From positions 1 through 34,842 of the forward strand of contig NZ_JAIXWA010000044.1 in the NCBI RefSeq assembly GCF_027482425.1: a DNA stretch of 34,842 nt, in the 5' to 3' direction. Shown piece by piece: positions 14,832 to 23,687 of this stretch. A program made the position numbers and the translations under genes. This DNA comes from Flavobacterium sp. Its GTDB lineage: Bacteria > Bacteroidota > Bacteroidia > Flavobacteriales > Flavobacteriaceae. The first letter of the stretch is position 1; each line of letters opens with the position of its first letter. The notes beneath the pieces were generated by a model, which was given only the letters and a program-made list of their open reading frames with translations, did not search any database and was not told where the DNA came from.

Positions 14832-15610
14832 GTACGTCCCCTCTTTTACGTGTGCGCGATTTAGCTATTGGTTATCAAAAAGGAAACAATACGCTTCTCT
14901 TGGCAGAGCAGTTGCACTTTGCGCTCAAAGCGGGACAGTTAATTAGTCTTATTGGCCCAAATGGGGTTGGAAAATCAACCTTATTGCGAACCCTGTGCGG
15001 AATTCAATCCCCGTTATCGGGATCGATTTTTTGGGAGGACAAACCCTTGGAGGAATGGACTACTGAACAACGTGCCCGCAAATTGGCCTTGGTATTGACC
15101 GATAAAATTCCAAAAAGTAACCTAACCGTCTATGAATTGATTGCCCTCGGTCGCCATCCCTACACCAATTGGCTTGGGCAACTCGCCCCCGAAGACATAG
15201 TCGCCATCGAAACAGCGATGCATCAAACCGAAGTGACCCTTTGGCGCGATCGAAAACATTATGAATTAAGTGATGGGCAGTTGCAACGCGTTTTGATTGC
15301 CCGAGCCTTGGCTCAAGACACCCCATGGATTGTATTGGATGAACCGACGACCCATTTGGATTTAGTGCACAAAGTGGGTGTGTTTCAATTGCTACAACGA
15401 GTAGCGCACCAAACGGGAAAATGCATTCTCTTTTCCACCCATGATATTGACCTAGCCATACAACTTTCGGACGAAATGTTGATCATGACCCCCAATCAAA
15501 TGGTGTTAGACCAACCGTGTAATCATATTCAATCTGGAATATTTAATACGCTATTTACCGATGAACACATTCGCTTTGATGCTGAAAAAGGGCGGTTTGT
15601 AATTACCTAA
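14828..15610 (+). CDS. ABC transporter ATP-binding protein (BtuD/FepC type)
   Basis: This 260-residue ATPase has Walker A at 43-51 (GPNGVGKST), the signature motif LSDGQLQR at 147-154 and Walker B WIVLDEP at 167-173. The switch His is in STHDIDLAIQLSD. The signature has Asp in place of the usual first Gly of LSGGQ, as is common in FecE/BtuD-like proteins. The gene overlaps the permease by ATGA. It is the last gene of the importer operon. Confidence 0.93.
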   Translation: MSTSPLLRVRDLAIGYQKGNNTLLLAEQLHFALKAGQLISLIGPNGVGKSTLLRTLCGIQSPLSGSIFWEDKPLEEWTTEQRARKLALVLTDKIPKSNLTVYELIALGRHPYTNWLGQLAPEDIVAIETAMHQTEVTLWRDRKHYELSDGQLQRVLIARALAQDTPWIVLDEPTTHLDLVHKVGVFQLLQRVAHQTGKCILFSTHDIDLAIQLSDEMLIMTPNQMVLDQPCNHIQSGIFNTLFTDEHIRFDAEKGRFVIT

Positions 15611-15660
15611 CTGAATTCCTTTTATGGCATAAAGTCAATATTTCTTTTTTTAATAAAAAT

Positions 15661-15690
15661 AAAAAGCTGCTCCGAAGAACAGCTTTTTTA
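15661..15690. terminator. Bidirectional terminator between the ABC operon and the DUF4476 gene
   Basis: Arms AAAAAGCTG and CAGCTTTTT surround a 12-base loop between two convergent genes, with A and T runs on both sides. Confidence 0.85.
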
Positions 15691-15710
15691 CTTTTATGAC
15701 ACTAACTCGA

Positions 15711-16697
15711 TTATTGGCGGCTTTGCACATAATCTGATAATTCATCAGCATTGGAACTAAAACTGAAAATACCGTTCAATTTGAAATAATTACGGGGTTC
15801 GATACAATAATCATAGGCAAATTTAGCAAACTCTAATTTGTTATCATCAAAGCTAAACAAGTTGGCAATTTGCATGATTTGATCCACATTCAAACAGTTC
15901 ACCGCCACAATTTGCTTGGCAGTTTTCATACGAGAGTCTTCAAAAGCCTGATTTTTTAAGGTCGTCAACGCAGCATTATAATCTGCAGGACGCATACAGC
16001 TACGGCTAGGACATCCCACAGGGGCTACTTCAACAGGTATCGGAGCAACATGACCACCCACATGAGACGAAGAAGTCGTTGTCGTCGTGGTTTGAGTTAC
16101 GGTTCCGCCCATACCCATATTGTCGTTAATCGAAACGCCCATGTTTAGTCCACCAATATTGATATTGGCGTTGATATTGTCCCCACCATTGGTGGTAGTC
16201 GTAGTCGTAGTTTGAGTAACCGTACCCCCATGAACTGGAACCGGTTGTTGAACCACTACGGTTTGCCCAGGATTTACGGGACGCGGACGGGGTTGACCGT
16301 AATGCATCACGTACACGTTGGCAGGAGGAACAAAATTGGGTTGCACAGGCACCGCTGAGAAGAAATTCAATTTCATTTTCCCTTTTTTGTTGCGGTCGCG
16401 ACGAATTTTATACGTTACATCCGACATGATACCGTCGGGATCAGCGATCATCATGTTGTTGGTTGTAATATCCATCAACGTTTTGTCTTCAAATTGAATG
16501 CGCGCGTTGTAGTACGGCTGATTCAAGTCCTCAACCCGAATGTTGGTTTGGGGGATATCATTTTGCATTTCCCCATTTAAAATAAGGTAAAATTTGTCTC
16601 CATCTTCAGAGAAAATAGTCAAGTGACCAATTTGTCCTACTTGAGCCATAGACACTGCCGAAAGTAGCACAAACAATACGGAAGTAATTTTTTTCAT
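15711..16697 (-). CDS. Exported DUF4476 protein with Thr-rich linkers
   Basis: This 328-residue protein has a signal peptide (ITSVLFVLLSAVSMAQ). The N-terminal 110 residues are a beta-rich domain. The middle is a low-complexity linker with two copies of GGTVTQTTTTTT and a Pro-rich stretch (QPRPRPVNPGQ). The C-terminal ~90 residues (YNAALTTLKNQAFEDSRMKTA...QIMQIANLFSFDDNKLEFAKFAYDYC) are the DUF4476 helical domain. Two Cys residues in GCPSRSC precede it. Function is unknown. It lies alone between convergent terminators. Confidence 0.85.
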   Translation of the reverse strand: MKKITSVLFVLLSAVSMAQVGQIGHLTIFSEDGDKFYLILNGEMQNDIPQTNIRVEDLNQPYYNARIQFEDKTLMDITTNNMMIADPDGIMSDVTYKIRRDRNKKGKMKLNFFSAVPVQPNFVPPANVYVMHYGQPRPRPVNPGQTVVVQQPVPVHGGTVTQTTTTTTTNGGDNINANINIGGLNMGVSINDNMGMGGTVTQTTTTTTSSSHVGGHVAPIPVEVAPVGCPSRSCMRPADYNAALTTLKNQAFEDSRMKTAKQIVAVNCLNVDQIMQIANLFSFDDNKLEFAKFAYDYCIEPRNYFKLNGIFSFSSNADELSDYVQSRQ

Positions 16698-16784
16698 GAT
16701 GATTGTTTTTTTGGTAAAAATACGGGTTATCTGTTAATTTCCAAATTCAAAAATAAAGCCAAATTTATTTTTTTAATAAAATCG

Positions 16785-17357
16785 TTACAAGCCAACCTGT
16801 TCAAAATGGGGAACTTCTTGCACCCTGCCTGCATTTATATTCAAGGAAATACCGCCCACGCGAACCCGAACCAAACGTAACGTTGGAAAACCCACTGCTG
16901 CGGTCATTTTGCGCACTTGACGAAATTTCCCTTCGGTGAGCGTTAAGGATATCCAACTGGTGGGACCGTGACGGGCATCGCGTATGCGTCGACCTTCGCC
17001 AATACAAGGTGGCAAAGTAATAACAAGCCGAACATGACACGGTTGGGTGATGTATCGAATGCCTTTGAACCCAATTTCAACACCCGCTTCCAATTGCGCT
17101 ATCGCAATAGGGTTAATCAAACCATCGACTTGTGCATAATATTCTTTTTCTACTGATTTACTGCGCACCCGTTCGCTTTCTTGACCGTCTGTGGTAAGTA
17201 ATAACAACCCTTCCGAATCTTCGTCCAAACGTCCAATAGCCATAGTCCCTTCAGGGAAATCAAAAAGTTCCCCCAATAATTTCTTGGGACGTTTTTTTTG
17301 GTAAATAAACTGACTTAAATACCCATGGGGTTTGTGCAAAAGAAAATGACGATGCAT
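16785..17357 (-). CDS. RNA pseudouridine synthase, RsuA/RluE family
   Basis: This 190-residue enzyme isomerises uridine in rRNA. The catalytic Asp lies in GRLDEDSEGLLLLTTDG, and the KEY motif is in SVEKEYYAQVDG. The C-terminal GKFRQVRKMTAAVGFPTLRLVRVRVG is the family signature. The N-terminal S4 domain of RsuA/RluB is missing, as in RluE. I chose the ATG at 17357 (MHRHFLLHKPHGYLS) because the frame upstream to 17531 runs into the divergent rmuC gene and has no homology. It is divergent from rmuC with 100 bases between the starts. Confidence 0.92.
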   Translation of the reverse strand: MHRHFLLHKPHGYLSQFIYQKKRPKKLLGELFDFPEGTMAIGRLDEDSEGLLLLTTDGQESERVRSKSVEKEYYAQVDGLINPIAIAQLEAGVEIGFKGIRYITQPCHVRLVITLPPCIGEGRRIRDARHGPTSWISLTLTEGKFRQVRKMTAAVGFPTLRLVRVRVGGISLNINAGRVQEVPHFEQVGL

Positions 17358-17457
17358 GAAGACTTTTGTTTTTACAAACATAATCCATTTTGATAAAGAA
17401 AAATTGTGTAGCAAATCGCCTCGAAGTTTTGTATTTTTAAAAACTAAAAAAAGAAGT

Positions 17458-18807
17458 ATGACATTAACCATTGTTTTATCTGCCGTATTTTTAGGATTGG
17501 GATTTTTCATCGGAAAATTACTCTCCAGCAATCAATCCAGTGCCACCATCGCACAAAAAGAAGAGCAAATTCGCCAATTGACCCAACAAGTAACTTCGGG
17601 GCAACAGCAATGGCAAACGGCGCAAGTTGAAAAAGAAACCTTGCGTACCGAGCGCGAAGCATTGGCCTTGCAACTCACTAAAAAAGAAGTGGATTTCACC
17701 AATTTGGTCGAACGCAACAAAGAATACCGCCAGGAGGTGGAGCAATTGCAAGAAAAATTCACCAAAGAATTTGAACTCTTGGCCCAGAAAATCTTGGAAG
17801 AAAAAACAACCAAGTTTACCGAACAAAACAAAGAAAATCTAAAAACAATCCTTTCTCCGCTGCAAGAAAAAATTCAGCTTTTTGAGAAAAAAGTGGAAGA
17901 TACGCACAAAGAAAGTATCGACTACCATGCCGCGTTACGCCAACAAATTTTGGGACTGCGGGAAATGAATGAAAAAATGTCGCAAGAAACCATTAACCTG
18001 ACCAAAGCGTTGAAAGGCGATAATAAAATGCAAGGAAATTGGGGCGAATTGGTACTGGAGCGGGTTTTGGAAAAATCAGGATTGGAAAAAGACCGCGAAT
18101 ATTTTGTGCAACAAAGTTTTACGACCCCCGAAGGGCAACGACTTCAACCCGATGTGGTTATTGCGTTGCCCGATGGTAAAAAAATGATTGTCGATTCAAA
18201 AGTGACCTTAACTGCTTACGAACGCTTGTGCAACGCCGAAAATGAAGAGGAGCAAAAACAATTTTTACGCGAACACCTCATCGCGATTCATCGCCATGTA
18301 GAGCAATTGAGCAGTAAGAATTATTACGACTTATACCAGATGGAAAGTCCCGATTTTGTGTTGCTTTTCATCCCCATTGAATCGGCTTTTGCCGTGGCAC
18401 TTCAAGAGGACAATACCCTGTACAACAAAGCTTTTGAGAAGAATATTGTGATCGTAACCCCTTCAACGCTATTGGCTACTTTGAAAACAATTAACAGCAT
18501 GTGGACCAATCAAAAGCAGCAAGAAAATGCGTTAGAAATTGCCCGTCAAGCAGGGGCTTTGTACGATAAATTTGAAGGGTTTGTAACCGATTTGATAAAA
18601 ATTGGTAAAAAAATGGATGAAGCTAAAGTGGAATACCAAGGGGCGATGAACAAACTCACCGAAGGTAAAGGCAACCTGATTTCGAGTGTAGAACGCTTGA
18701 AAAAAATGGGCGCTAAAGCCAAAAAAGCAATGCCAGAAGCCTTGTTGCAACGCGCAGGGGTAAGCCAAACTAACGACACGGAAACAACCCATGAAGAAAC
18801 TATTTAA
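17458..18807 (+). CDS. rmuC: DNA recombination protein RmuC
   Basis: This 449-residue protein has an N-terminal membrane helix (LTIVLSAVFLGLGFFIGKLL). A long coiled coil of Gln/Glu/Lys-rich heptads spans about 25-195. The RmuC nuclease-like domain follows (GNWGELVLERVLEKSGL, then QPDVVIALPDGKKMIVDSKV, where the D and DSK residues match the PD-(D/E)xK-like core). The ATG at 17458 gives the membrane helix directly; the longer frame from 17356 overlaps the divergent gene's start. RmuC limits recombination at inverted repeats in E. coli. The 3' end overlaps the thioesterase gene by 17 bases. Confidence 0.94.
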   Translation: MTLTIVLSAVFLGLGFFIGKLLSSNQSSATIAQKEEQIRQLTQQVTSGQQQWQTAQVEKETLRTEREALALQLTKKEVDFTNLVERNKEYRQEVEQLQEKFTKEFELLAQKILEEKTTKFTEQNKENLKTILSPLQEKIQLFEKKVEDTHKESIDYHAALRQQILGLREMNEKMSQETINLTKALKGDNKMQGNWGELVLERVLEKSGLEKDREYFVQQSFTTPEGQRLQPDVVIALPDGKKMIVDSKVTLTAYERLCNAENEEEQKQFLREHLIAIHRHVEQLSSKNYYDLYQMESPDFVLLFIPIESAFAVALQEDNTLYNKAFEKNIVIVTPSTLLATLKTINSMWTNQKQQENALEIARQAGALYDKFEGFVTDLIKIGKKMDEAKVEYQGAMNKLTEGKGNLISSVERLKKMGAKAKKAMPEALLQRAGVSQTNDTETTHEETI

Positions 18808-19345
18808 AACGGTAAAGTCCTCTCGGATTTCCATTTCACAATTGATGCTCCCCTCCCATTCCAACTTCAGTGGAAAAATTCACGGAGGGTATATTTTGGC
18901 TCTGATGGATCAAATTGCTTTTGCCTGTGCTTCCAAATATTCGGGCCATTATTGTGTGACTGCCTCGGTGGATACGGTCGACTTTTTACATCCTATTGAA
19001 GTAGGTGAACTCGTGATTATGAAAGCAAGTGTAAATTATGTGGGGCGCAGTTCGATGGTGGTGGGCATCCGGGTGGAATCAGAGAACATCCAAACTGGGA
19101 AATCAAAACACTGCAATTCGAGTTATTTTACCATGGTGGCCAAAGATGAAACGGGTCAAAATACAGAAGTCCCTGGATTAATTCTAACCAACGGCGAAGA
19201 AGTGCGGCGTTTTTACAACTCTATCCAACATATTGAGGCTCGAAAAACCCGAAATCGACACGAATTGGAGTTCGATTACCTATCAGAATCCGCCTTGAAA
19301 AAACTAGAAAATTACAATGTGAAAATGGAAATGAAAGAGCGCTAA
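18791..19345 (+). CDS. Acyl-CoA thioesterase (hotdog fold)
   Basis: This 184-residue hotdog-fold enzyme hydrolyses acyl-CoA. It has the family segment HSNFSGKIHGGYILALMDQIAF, containing the HGG turn and the active-site Asp on the long helix. TASVDTVDFLHPIEVGE and SKHCNSSYFTMVA mark the following strands. A 50-residue helical C-terminal tail is beyond the core. It overlaps the rmuC end by 17 bases and is likely co-transcribed. The acyl chain preference is not visible. Confidence 0.9.
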   Translation: MKKLFKTVKSSRISISQLMLPSHSNFSGKIHGGYILALMDQIAFACASKYSGHYCVTASVDTVDFLHPIEVGELVIMKASVNYVGRSSMVVGIRVESENIQTGKSKHCNSSYFTMVAKDETGQNTEVPGLILTNGEEVRRFYNSIQHIEARKTRNRHELEFDYLSESALKKLENYNVKMEMKER

Positions 19346-19396
19346 AATTTTCAAATTCTAATTCATTTCTAAAAAATTCTCATATAACTGCTCGAA

Positions 19397-19429
19397 TTTT
19401 AGGCAAATAGATTTTTTTTCTTATTTTTG
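19397..19429 (+). promoter_or_regulatory. Putative promoter of the diheme cytochrome operon
   Basis: TATTTTTG at 19422-19429 fits TAnnTTTG; a weak TTTTAG at the -33 distance lies near 19397-19402. The gene starts at 19447. Confidence 0.45.
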
Positions 19430-19446
19430 GTCAAGAAATTTTTAAT

Positions 19447-20559
19447 ATGAGAAAATATTACCTCTTGGGGATTTTTACGGGAATCCTCTCTTTCTTTATT
19501 TATTCTTGTTCTTCCAATGATAATGAGGAGTATGTGGAACCTAGTCCTGTTACAGTGGATTTAACACAAGTGCCTTATGCCAAGTTGTCTGATTATCACT
19601 TTTTCAAAGCGCCTATGAGTGCCATGGTGCCTGAAAAAGATGTCCACATTTATGAACCCATCAGTCAATTATTTACCGATTACGCCCACAAAAAGCGCTT
19701 TGTTTGGTTACCTCCAGGAACGAAAGCAACCTATAACGGGGACGGTTCGGTATTGGAATTGCCTGTGGGAGCGGCTATTATCAAAAACTTCTATTACGAC
19801 GAATTACAACCCACCAATACGCGCAAAATCATTGAGACGCGCATTATGATTCGCAAGTCCAATGGATGGATATTTGCAGAATACGTTTGGAATGATGAGC
19901 AAACGGAAGCGTTTTTTGATATAAATGGAAGCAACCGTACGATTACTTTTACGGAAAACGGGGTTCAAAAAACAGCCAATTACCGTATTCCCAACGAAGC
20001 ACAATGTGTAACTTGCCACAAACTTCGTGACCCCAATACAAATTTATACTCGAATTCACCGATTGGAATTAAACCTCAAAATATCAACTTTAATTTCAAC
20101 TACGGAACTGAAACTAAAAATCAGTTGGCCAAATGGAAAGAATGGGGTATTTTAGAAAGCAATGCACCCATTTCAGATCCATCTACGGCGATGGTGGATT
20201 ACAAAGATCTTTCCAAACCGCTCGAGCAACGCGTTCGTTCCTATTTTGATATCAATTGTGCCCATTGTCATAGTGAAAAAGGACACTGCTACTACCGTCC
20301 CATGCGGATGAGTTATAGCGAAACCAACAATAATTTAACCAATATGGGCGTATGTGTTCCTACGGCTGACTTGCAAGATTTTCCTCCTGCGTTAAGCCGT
20401 ATTGTTTCACCAAACAACATTAACCGCTCTATGTTATATTACCGATTAAATACTGAAAACGAAGCGTTTATGATGCCATTACACGGACGTTCGATCATCC
20501 ACGAAGAGGGTGTATTGCTTGTAAAACAATGGATCGAATCGCTTCAACCGTGCAACTAA
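19447..20559 (+). CDS. Diheme c-type cytochrome lipoprotein (SO2930/HNE_0200-like family)
   Basis: This 370-residue protein has a lipoprotein signal sequence (FFIYSC, Cys21). Two heme c attachment motifs are present: C187-V-T-C-H191 and C271-A-H-C-H275. The N-terminal half has WLPPGTKATYNGDG and LPVGAAIIKNFYYDE, which resemble the family NCBI calls SO2930 diheme cytochromes (TIGR03806, from memory). A C-terminal Met-rich segment (FMMPLHGR) may supply a sixth heme ligand. It is anchored in the envelope and probably moves electrons. The partner is unknown. The next gene follows after 18 bases, so they form an operon. Confidence 0.85.
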   Translation: MRKYYLLGIFTGILSFFIYSCSSNDNEEYVEPSPVTVDLTQVPYAKLSDYHFFKAPMSAMVPEKDVHIYEPISQLFTDYAHKKRFVWLPPGTKATYNGDGSVLELPVGAAIIKNFYYDELQPTNTRKIIETRIMIRKSNGWIFAEYVWNDEQTEAFFDINGSNRTITFTENGVQKTANYRIPNEAQCVTCHKLRDPNTNLYSNSPIGIKPQNINFNFNYGTETKNQLAKWKEWGILESNAPISDPSTAMVDYKDLSKPLEQRVRSYFDINCAHCHSEKGHCYYRPMRMSYSETNNNLTNMGVCVPTADLQDFPPALSRIVSPNNINRSMLYYRLNTENEAFMMPLHGRSIIHEEGVLLVKQWIESLQPCN

Positions 20560-20577
20560 TAACCACTTAACAACTTT

Positions 20578-22611
20578 ATGAAAAAAATTACTTTACTTTT
20601 ATCTTTCCTTGTTGTAGGATTGGCTCAAGCGCAGGACACCTGTGCTACAGCATTGCCCATAACGGCGGGAACCCATGTGGTTACTGCGGTAAACGGCACC
20701 GACTTACCACCTGCCATTTGTGCAGACAATGGAGCCTTGGGTAACAATGGAAAAGCGGAATGGTATTCGTATACACCAACGCAAAATTATACTGTAACTA
20801 TTACTTCAAACATTGCGGCAAACACACCGCGTGTGGATACCCGTGTACATGTGTATACTGGTACATGCGGTTCAATGGTATGTTTTGATGGAGATGACGA
20901 TAGCGGTCAAAACTACTCTTCCGTAGCTACATTCAATGTAACTGCTGGCACTACCTACACTATCGTTTGGGATAACCGCTGGAGTAGTAACGGATTTACC
21001 TTTCAATTAATTGAAAATGCGGTTGTGGTGCAACCTACAGCACCTATTACCTACAATGCACAAACGGTTTCAACTATCAACAACCAATACAATATTTGTG
21101 TTGTTGATATGAACAATGATGGAATGGATGACATTGTGGGGATTAGTACAGGAACGATGAAAGTTCATTACCAAACTGCTACTCCAGGCACATTCAATAT
21201 TGTAAGTTATCCTTTCTCAAATGTAAATTTCTACCCAACTTGGAGTTTGGCTGCTGGCGATTACAACAAGGATGGCTTCAATGATATTATCTTAGGGGCT
21301 GGTCAAGGACTTTCGATTTTACGTTCAAGCAACAACGGCACACAATATACAGGAATTACTCCCGGAGAGTATATTTTCTGTCAGCGTACAAACTTTGCCG
21401 ATTTGAATAAAGATGGTAACTTAGATATCTTCTCTTGCCACGATATCAATGAAAACGTATATTATCTGAATGACGGAGCTGGAAACCTTACCTATTTCCA
21501 AGCTAATGTAACGCCCGGTGCGATGGCAATTAGTAATGGTGGTGGAAACTATGCAACGTTATTCACCGATTTCGATAACGATGGGGATTCTGATGTATTT
21601 ATTTCTAAATGTTCAGGCCCTCCATGTCAATTAATTCGTTACGACGGTGGAACAACCTATACAAACGTTTCTGCGGCTACAGGAGTAAATGTAACGCCTA
21701 TTCAAACCTGGTCATCTGGAATAGCTGATTTTGACAACGATGGCGACATGGATGTAATCATCACTGCTAGTGCCGGAACACACCGTTTCTTCAGAAATAA
21801 CTTCGAAACAACAGGTACATTAAGTGCATTTACGAATATTACCACAGGATCAGGTTGGGATACCAATACATCAACAAATATTGACAACATTGCTTACGAC
21901 TTTGATAATGACGGTAAAGTAGATGTTTTAGGGGGTGGAAATAAAATCATGTTCAACCAAGGGAACAATACATTCCAAGGAATTACTTATACGGGTATTG
22001 GTGTAGGTGCTGTGGGTGACTTAAACAACGACGGGTTCTTAGATATTCAAAACGGATCTACCATTCGTTATGCTGTTCCTAACGGAAACAACTGGTTAAA
22101 AGTTCGCTTAAACGGCGTACAAAGTAACAGCAACGGTATCGGAGCTCGTGTTGAAATCTATGGTGCATTCGGAAAACAAATTCGCGATGTACGCAGTGGT
22201 GAAGGCTTCAAATACATGAGTTCCATCAATGCCCACTTCGGTATTGGTACCAACACTGCGATTACCCAAGTAATTATACGTTGGCCTTCAGGTATTGTTG
22301 ATACTATCAACAACCCCAACATTAACCAATTGTTGACCGTTAGCGAAGGATCTAGTTTAAACAATCCTGCTTTTGACAGCACTACGGTAAGTGTATTCCC
22401 TATTCCAACACGCAACCAATTGAACATTAAAACCCAAGAAGGATTTACAGCAGTACAAGCAGAAGTTTACGACTTAAACGGACGCTTGGTATTGTCTTCC
22501 AAAATTGAAAACGAGTCTATCTCTTTACAATCTTTGGAAAGTGGCAACTACTTGTTGATGGTTATGGATGCTAATGGCGCTAAATTCACACAGAAAATTG
22601 TGAAAAACTAA
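20578..22611 (+). CDS. T9SS-exported FG-GAP/VCBS and ASPIC/UnbV-domain protein
   Basis: This 677-residue secreted protein has a signal peptide (LLLSFLVVGLAQAQ). A beta-sandwich N-terminal domain spans about 20-155. Seven Ca-binding-type repeats follow (DMNNDGMDD, DYNKDGFND, DLNKDGNLD, DFDNDGDSD, DFDNDGDMD, DFDNDGKVD, DLNNDGFLD), predicting a beta-propeller. An ASPIC/UnbV domain is at about 500-585 (NGIGARVEIYG, then VIIRWPSGIVDTI). The C-terminal ~75 residues are a type A T9SS sorting domain (VFPIPTRNQLNI, YDLNGRLV, LESGNYLLMV, KIVKN end). It should be exported by the type IX system and exposed on the cell surface. Its operon partner is a diheme lipoprotein. Confidence 0.93.
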   Translation: MKKITLLLSFLVVGLAQAQDTCATALPITAGTHVVTAVNGTDLPPAICADNGALGNNGKAEWYSYTPTQNYTVTITSNIAANTPRVDTRVHVYTGTCGSMVCFDGDDDSGQNYSSVATFNVTAGTTYTIVWDNRWSSNGFTFQLIENAVVVQPTAPITYNAQTVSTINNQYNICVVDMNNDGMDDIVGISTGTMKVHYQTATPGTFNIVSYPFSNVNFYPTWSLAAGDYNKDGFNDIILGAGQGLSILRSSNNGTQYTGITPGEYIFCQRTNFADLNKDGNLDIFSCHDINENVYYLNDGAGNLTYFQANVTPGAMAISNGGGNYATLFTDFDNDGDSDVFISKCSGPPCQLIRYDGGTTYTNVSAATGVNVTPIQTWSSGIADFDNDGDMDVIITASAGTHRFFRNNFETTGTLSAFTNITTGSGWDTNTSTNIDNIAYDFDNDGKVDVLGGGNKIMFNQGNNTFQGITYTGIGVGAVGDLNNDGFLDIQNGSTIRYAVPNGNNWLKVRLNGVQSNSNGIGARVEIYGAFGKQIRDVRSGEGFKYMSSINAHFGIGTNTAITQVIIRWPSGIVDTINNPNINQLLTVSEGSSLNNPAFDSTTVSVFPIPTRNQLNIKTQEGFTAVQAEVYDLNGRLVLSSKIENESISLQSLESGNYLLMVMDANGAKFTQKIVKN

Positions 22612-22632
22612 TACAGACCAAAAACAGATTAT

Positions 22633-22666
22633 AAAAAAAGCTCCGAGAAATTCGGAGCTTTTTTTA
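22633..22666. terminator. Bidirectional terminator
   Basis: A strong hairpin AAGCTCCGA/TCGGAGCTT with a 5-base loop and flanking A and T runs, between two convergent genes. Its T-run touches the stop codon of the channel gene. Confidence 0.9.
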
Positions 22667-23620
22667 TAAGGTAACTTTTTCAAACGCATGCAGTTTGTCG
22701 ATATGCAACAAGGTTTTTCTTTGGTAGCCATCACGAGAAAACATCGGTAAAAAGCGAGCCCCATAAACAACCTCTTCAAAAGTATACGAAGCCCGTTTTA
22801 CGACTGAAGTACTAAACATATCATCAAATACTTTGACAAAAACAATCAACTCCCCCACCGTTTCCTGAAAATCATTTTCGGTAAATTGATACAACGGACT
22901 TTGCGGTGTAATGGGATGTACCAAGGTCCAATTTAGATTCAGCGCATTGATTTTATCCAACTCCAAATCCAAGGTAAAAAATTTGTTGACTTTTTGACCA
23001 TTCTCCTCTACATGCATTCCCATGGTAATCCGTGCCTCTGCATCAGATAAATTGACATTCTTATAAGGACATAAACGCAACATCAATGCGTTTCCCCCTT
23101 TATAGGGCGCAATTAATGTATTATTGGAGAACAAAAGATGGGCTTTGGGTTGACTAAACCGACCGTAAAACAAACCCGTAGCAATAGCAAAACTCAACAA
23201 CCCGGACAGCGCTTCTACGGCGGCTACAAAACTTGCCAAAAATCCACGGGGACTCACGTGTCCATAACCAACCGTCGTAAAGGTTTGCACACTAAAAAAG
23301 AATGCCTGTCCAAAAGTATCCCAAGGCGATGTGACTGTAACCCCATTGAGATGGTCTACCCCAATGAGCACATAAAGGGTGGCAAAAAAGGCATTCACCA
23401 AAAAGTAAAACAAAAGGATAATCAACAAAAACTTCCATCGCGGCAACGTCAGCATCGTATGGTACCAACTAATGGTATCTAAAAAAGGAAATCCCGTAAG
23501 GCGTATGTTGGCTTTACCCGACTTCGTGAAGAAACGTCCCCCATAACTGGAAGCATTCGTTCCTAAACCAGTATTGGCTTCCGTTTTGGCTTGTGCATTA
23601 AAGGTTTTTCGAAAATCCAT
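22664..23620 (-). CDS. Inward-rectifier type potassium channel (KirBac family)
   Basis: This 318-residue membrane protein has an N-terminal tail of about 60 residues, then a first transmembrane helix (FLLIILLFYFLVNAFFATLYVL). The pore helix and K+ selectivity filter TVGYG are at 116-120, followed by the second helix (FVAAVEALSGLLSFAIATGLFY). A C-terminal ~170-residue immunoglobulin-like domain (GNALMLRLCPYKNVNLSDAEA...) is the Kir cytoplasmic domain. The slide-helix region W52 precedes TM1. The protein forms a tetrameric K+ channel. It is followed upstream by carB on the same strand, separated by a terminator. Confidence 0.93.
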   Translation of the reverse strand: MDFRKTFNAQAKTEANTGLGTNASSYGGRFFTKSGKANIRLTGFPFLDTISWYHTMLTLPRWKFLLIILLFYFLVNAFFATLYVLIGVDHLNGVTVTSPWDTFGQAFFFSVQTFTTVGYGHVSPRGFLASFVAAVEALSGLLSFAIATGLFYGRFSQPKAHLLFSNNTLIAPYKGGNALMLRLCPYKNVNLSDAEARITMGMHVEENGQKVNKFFTLDLELDKINALNLNWTLVHPITPQSPLYQFTENDFQETVGELIVFVKVFDDMFSTSVVKRASYTFEEVVYGARFLPMFSRDGYQRKTLLHIDKLHAFEKVTL

Positions 23621-23655
23621 AAGGGTTATTTTGAGGTAAAACTACACATTGTACA

Positions 23656-23680
23656 CAAAAAAACCGCTCCGAAGAGCGGC
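23656..23680 (-). terminator. Terminator of carB
   Basis: On minus, CCGCTC/GAGCGG arms with a 4-base loop are followed by a T-run (A-run on plus at 23657-23663), 8 bases after the carB stop. Confidence 0.88.
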
Positions 23681-23687
23681 GCTACAC

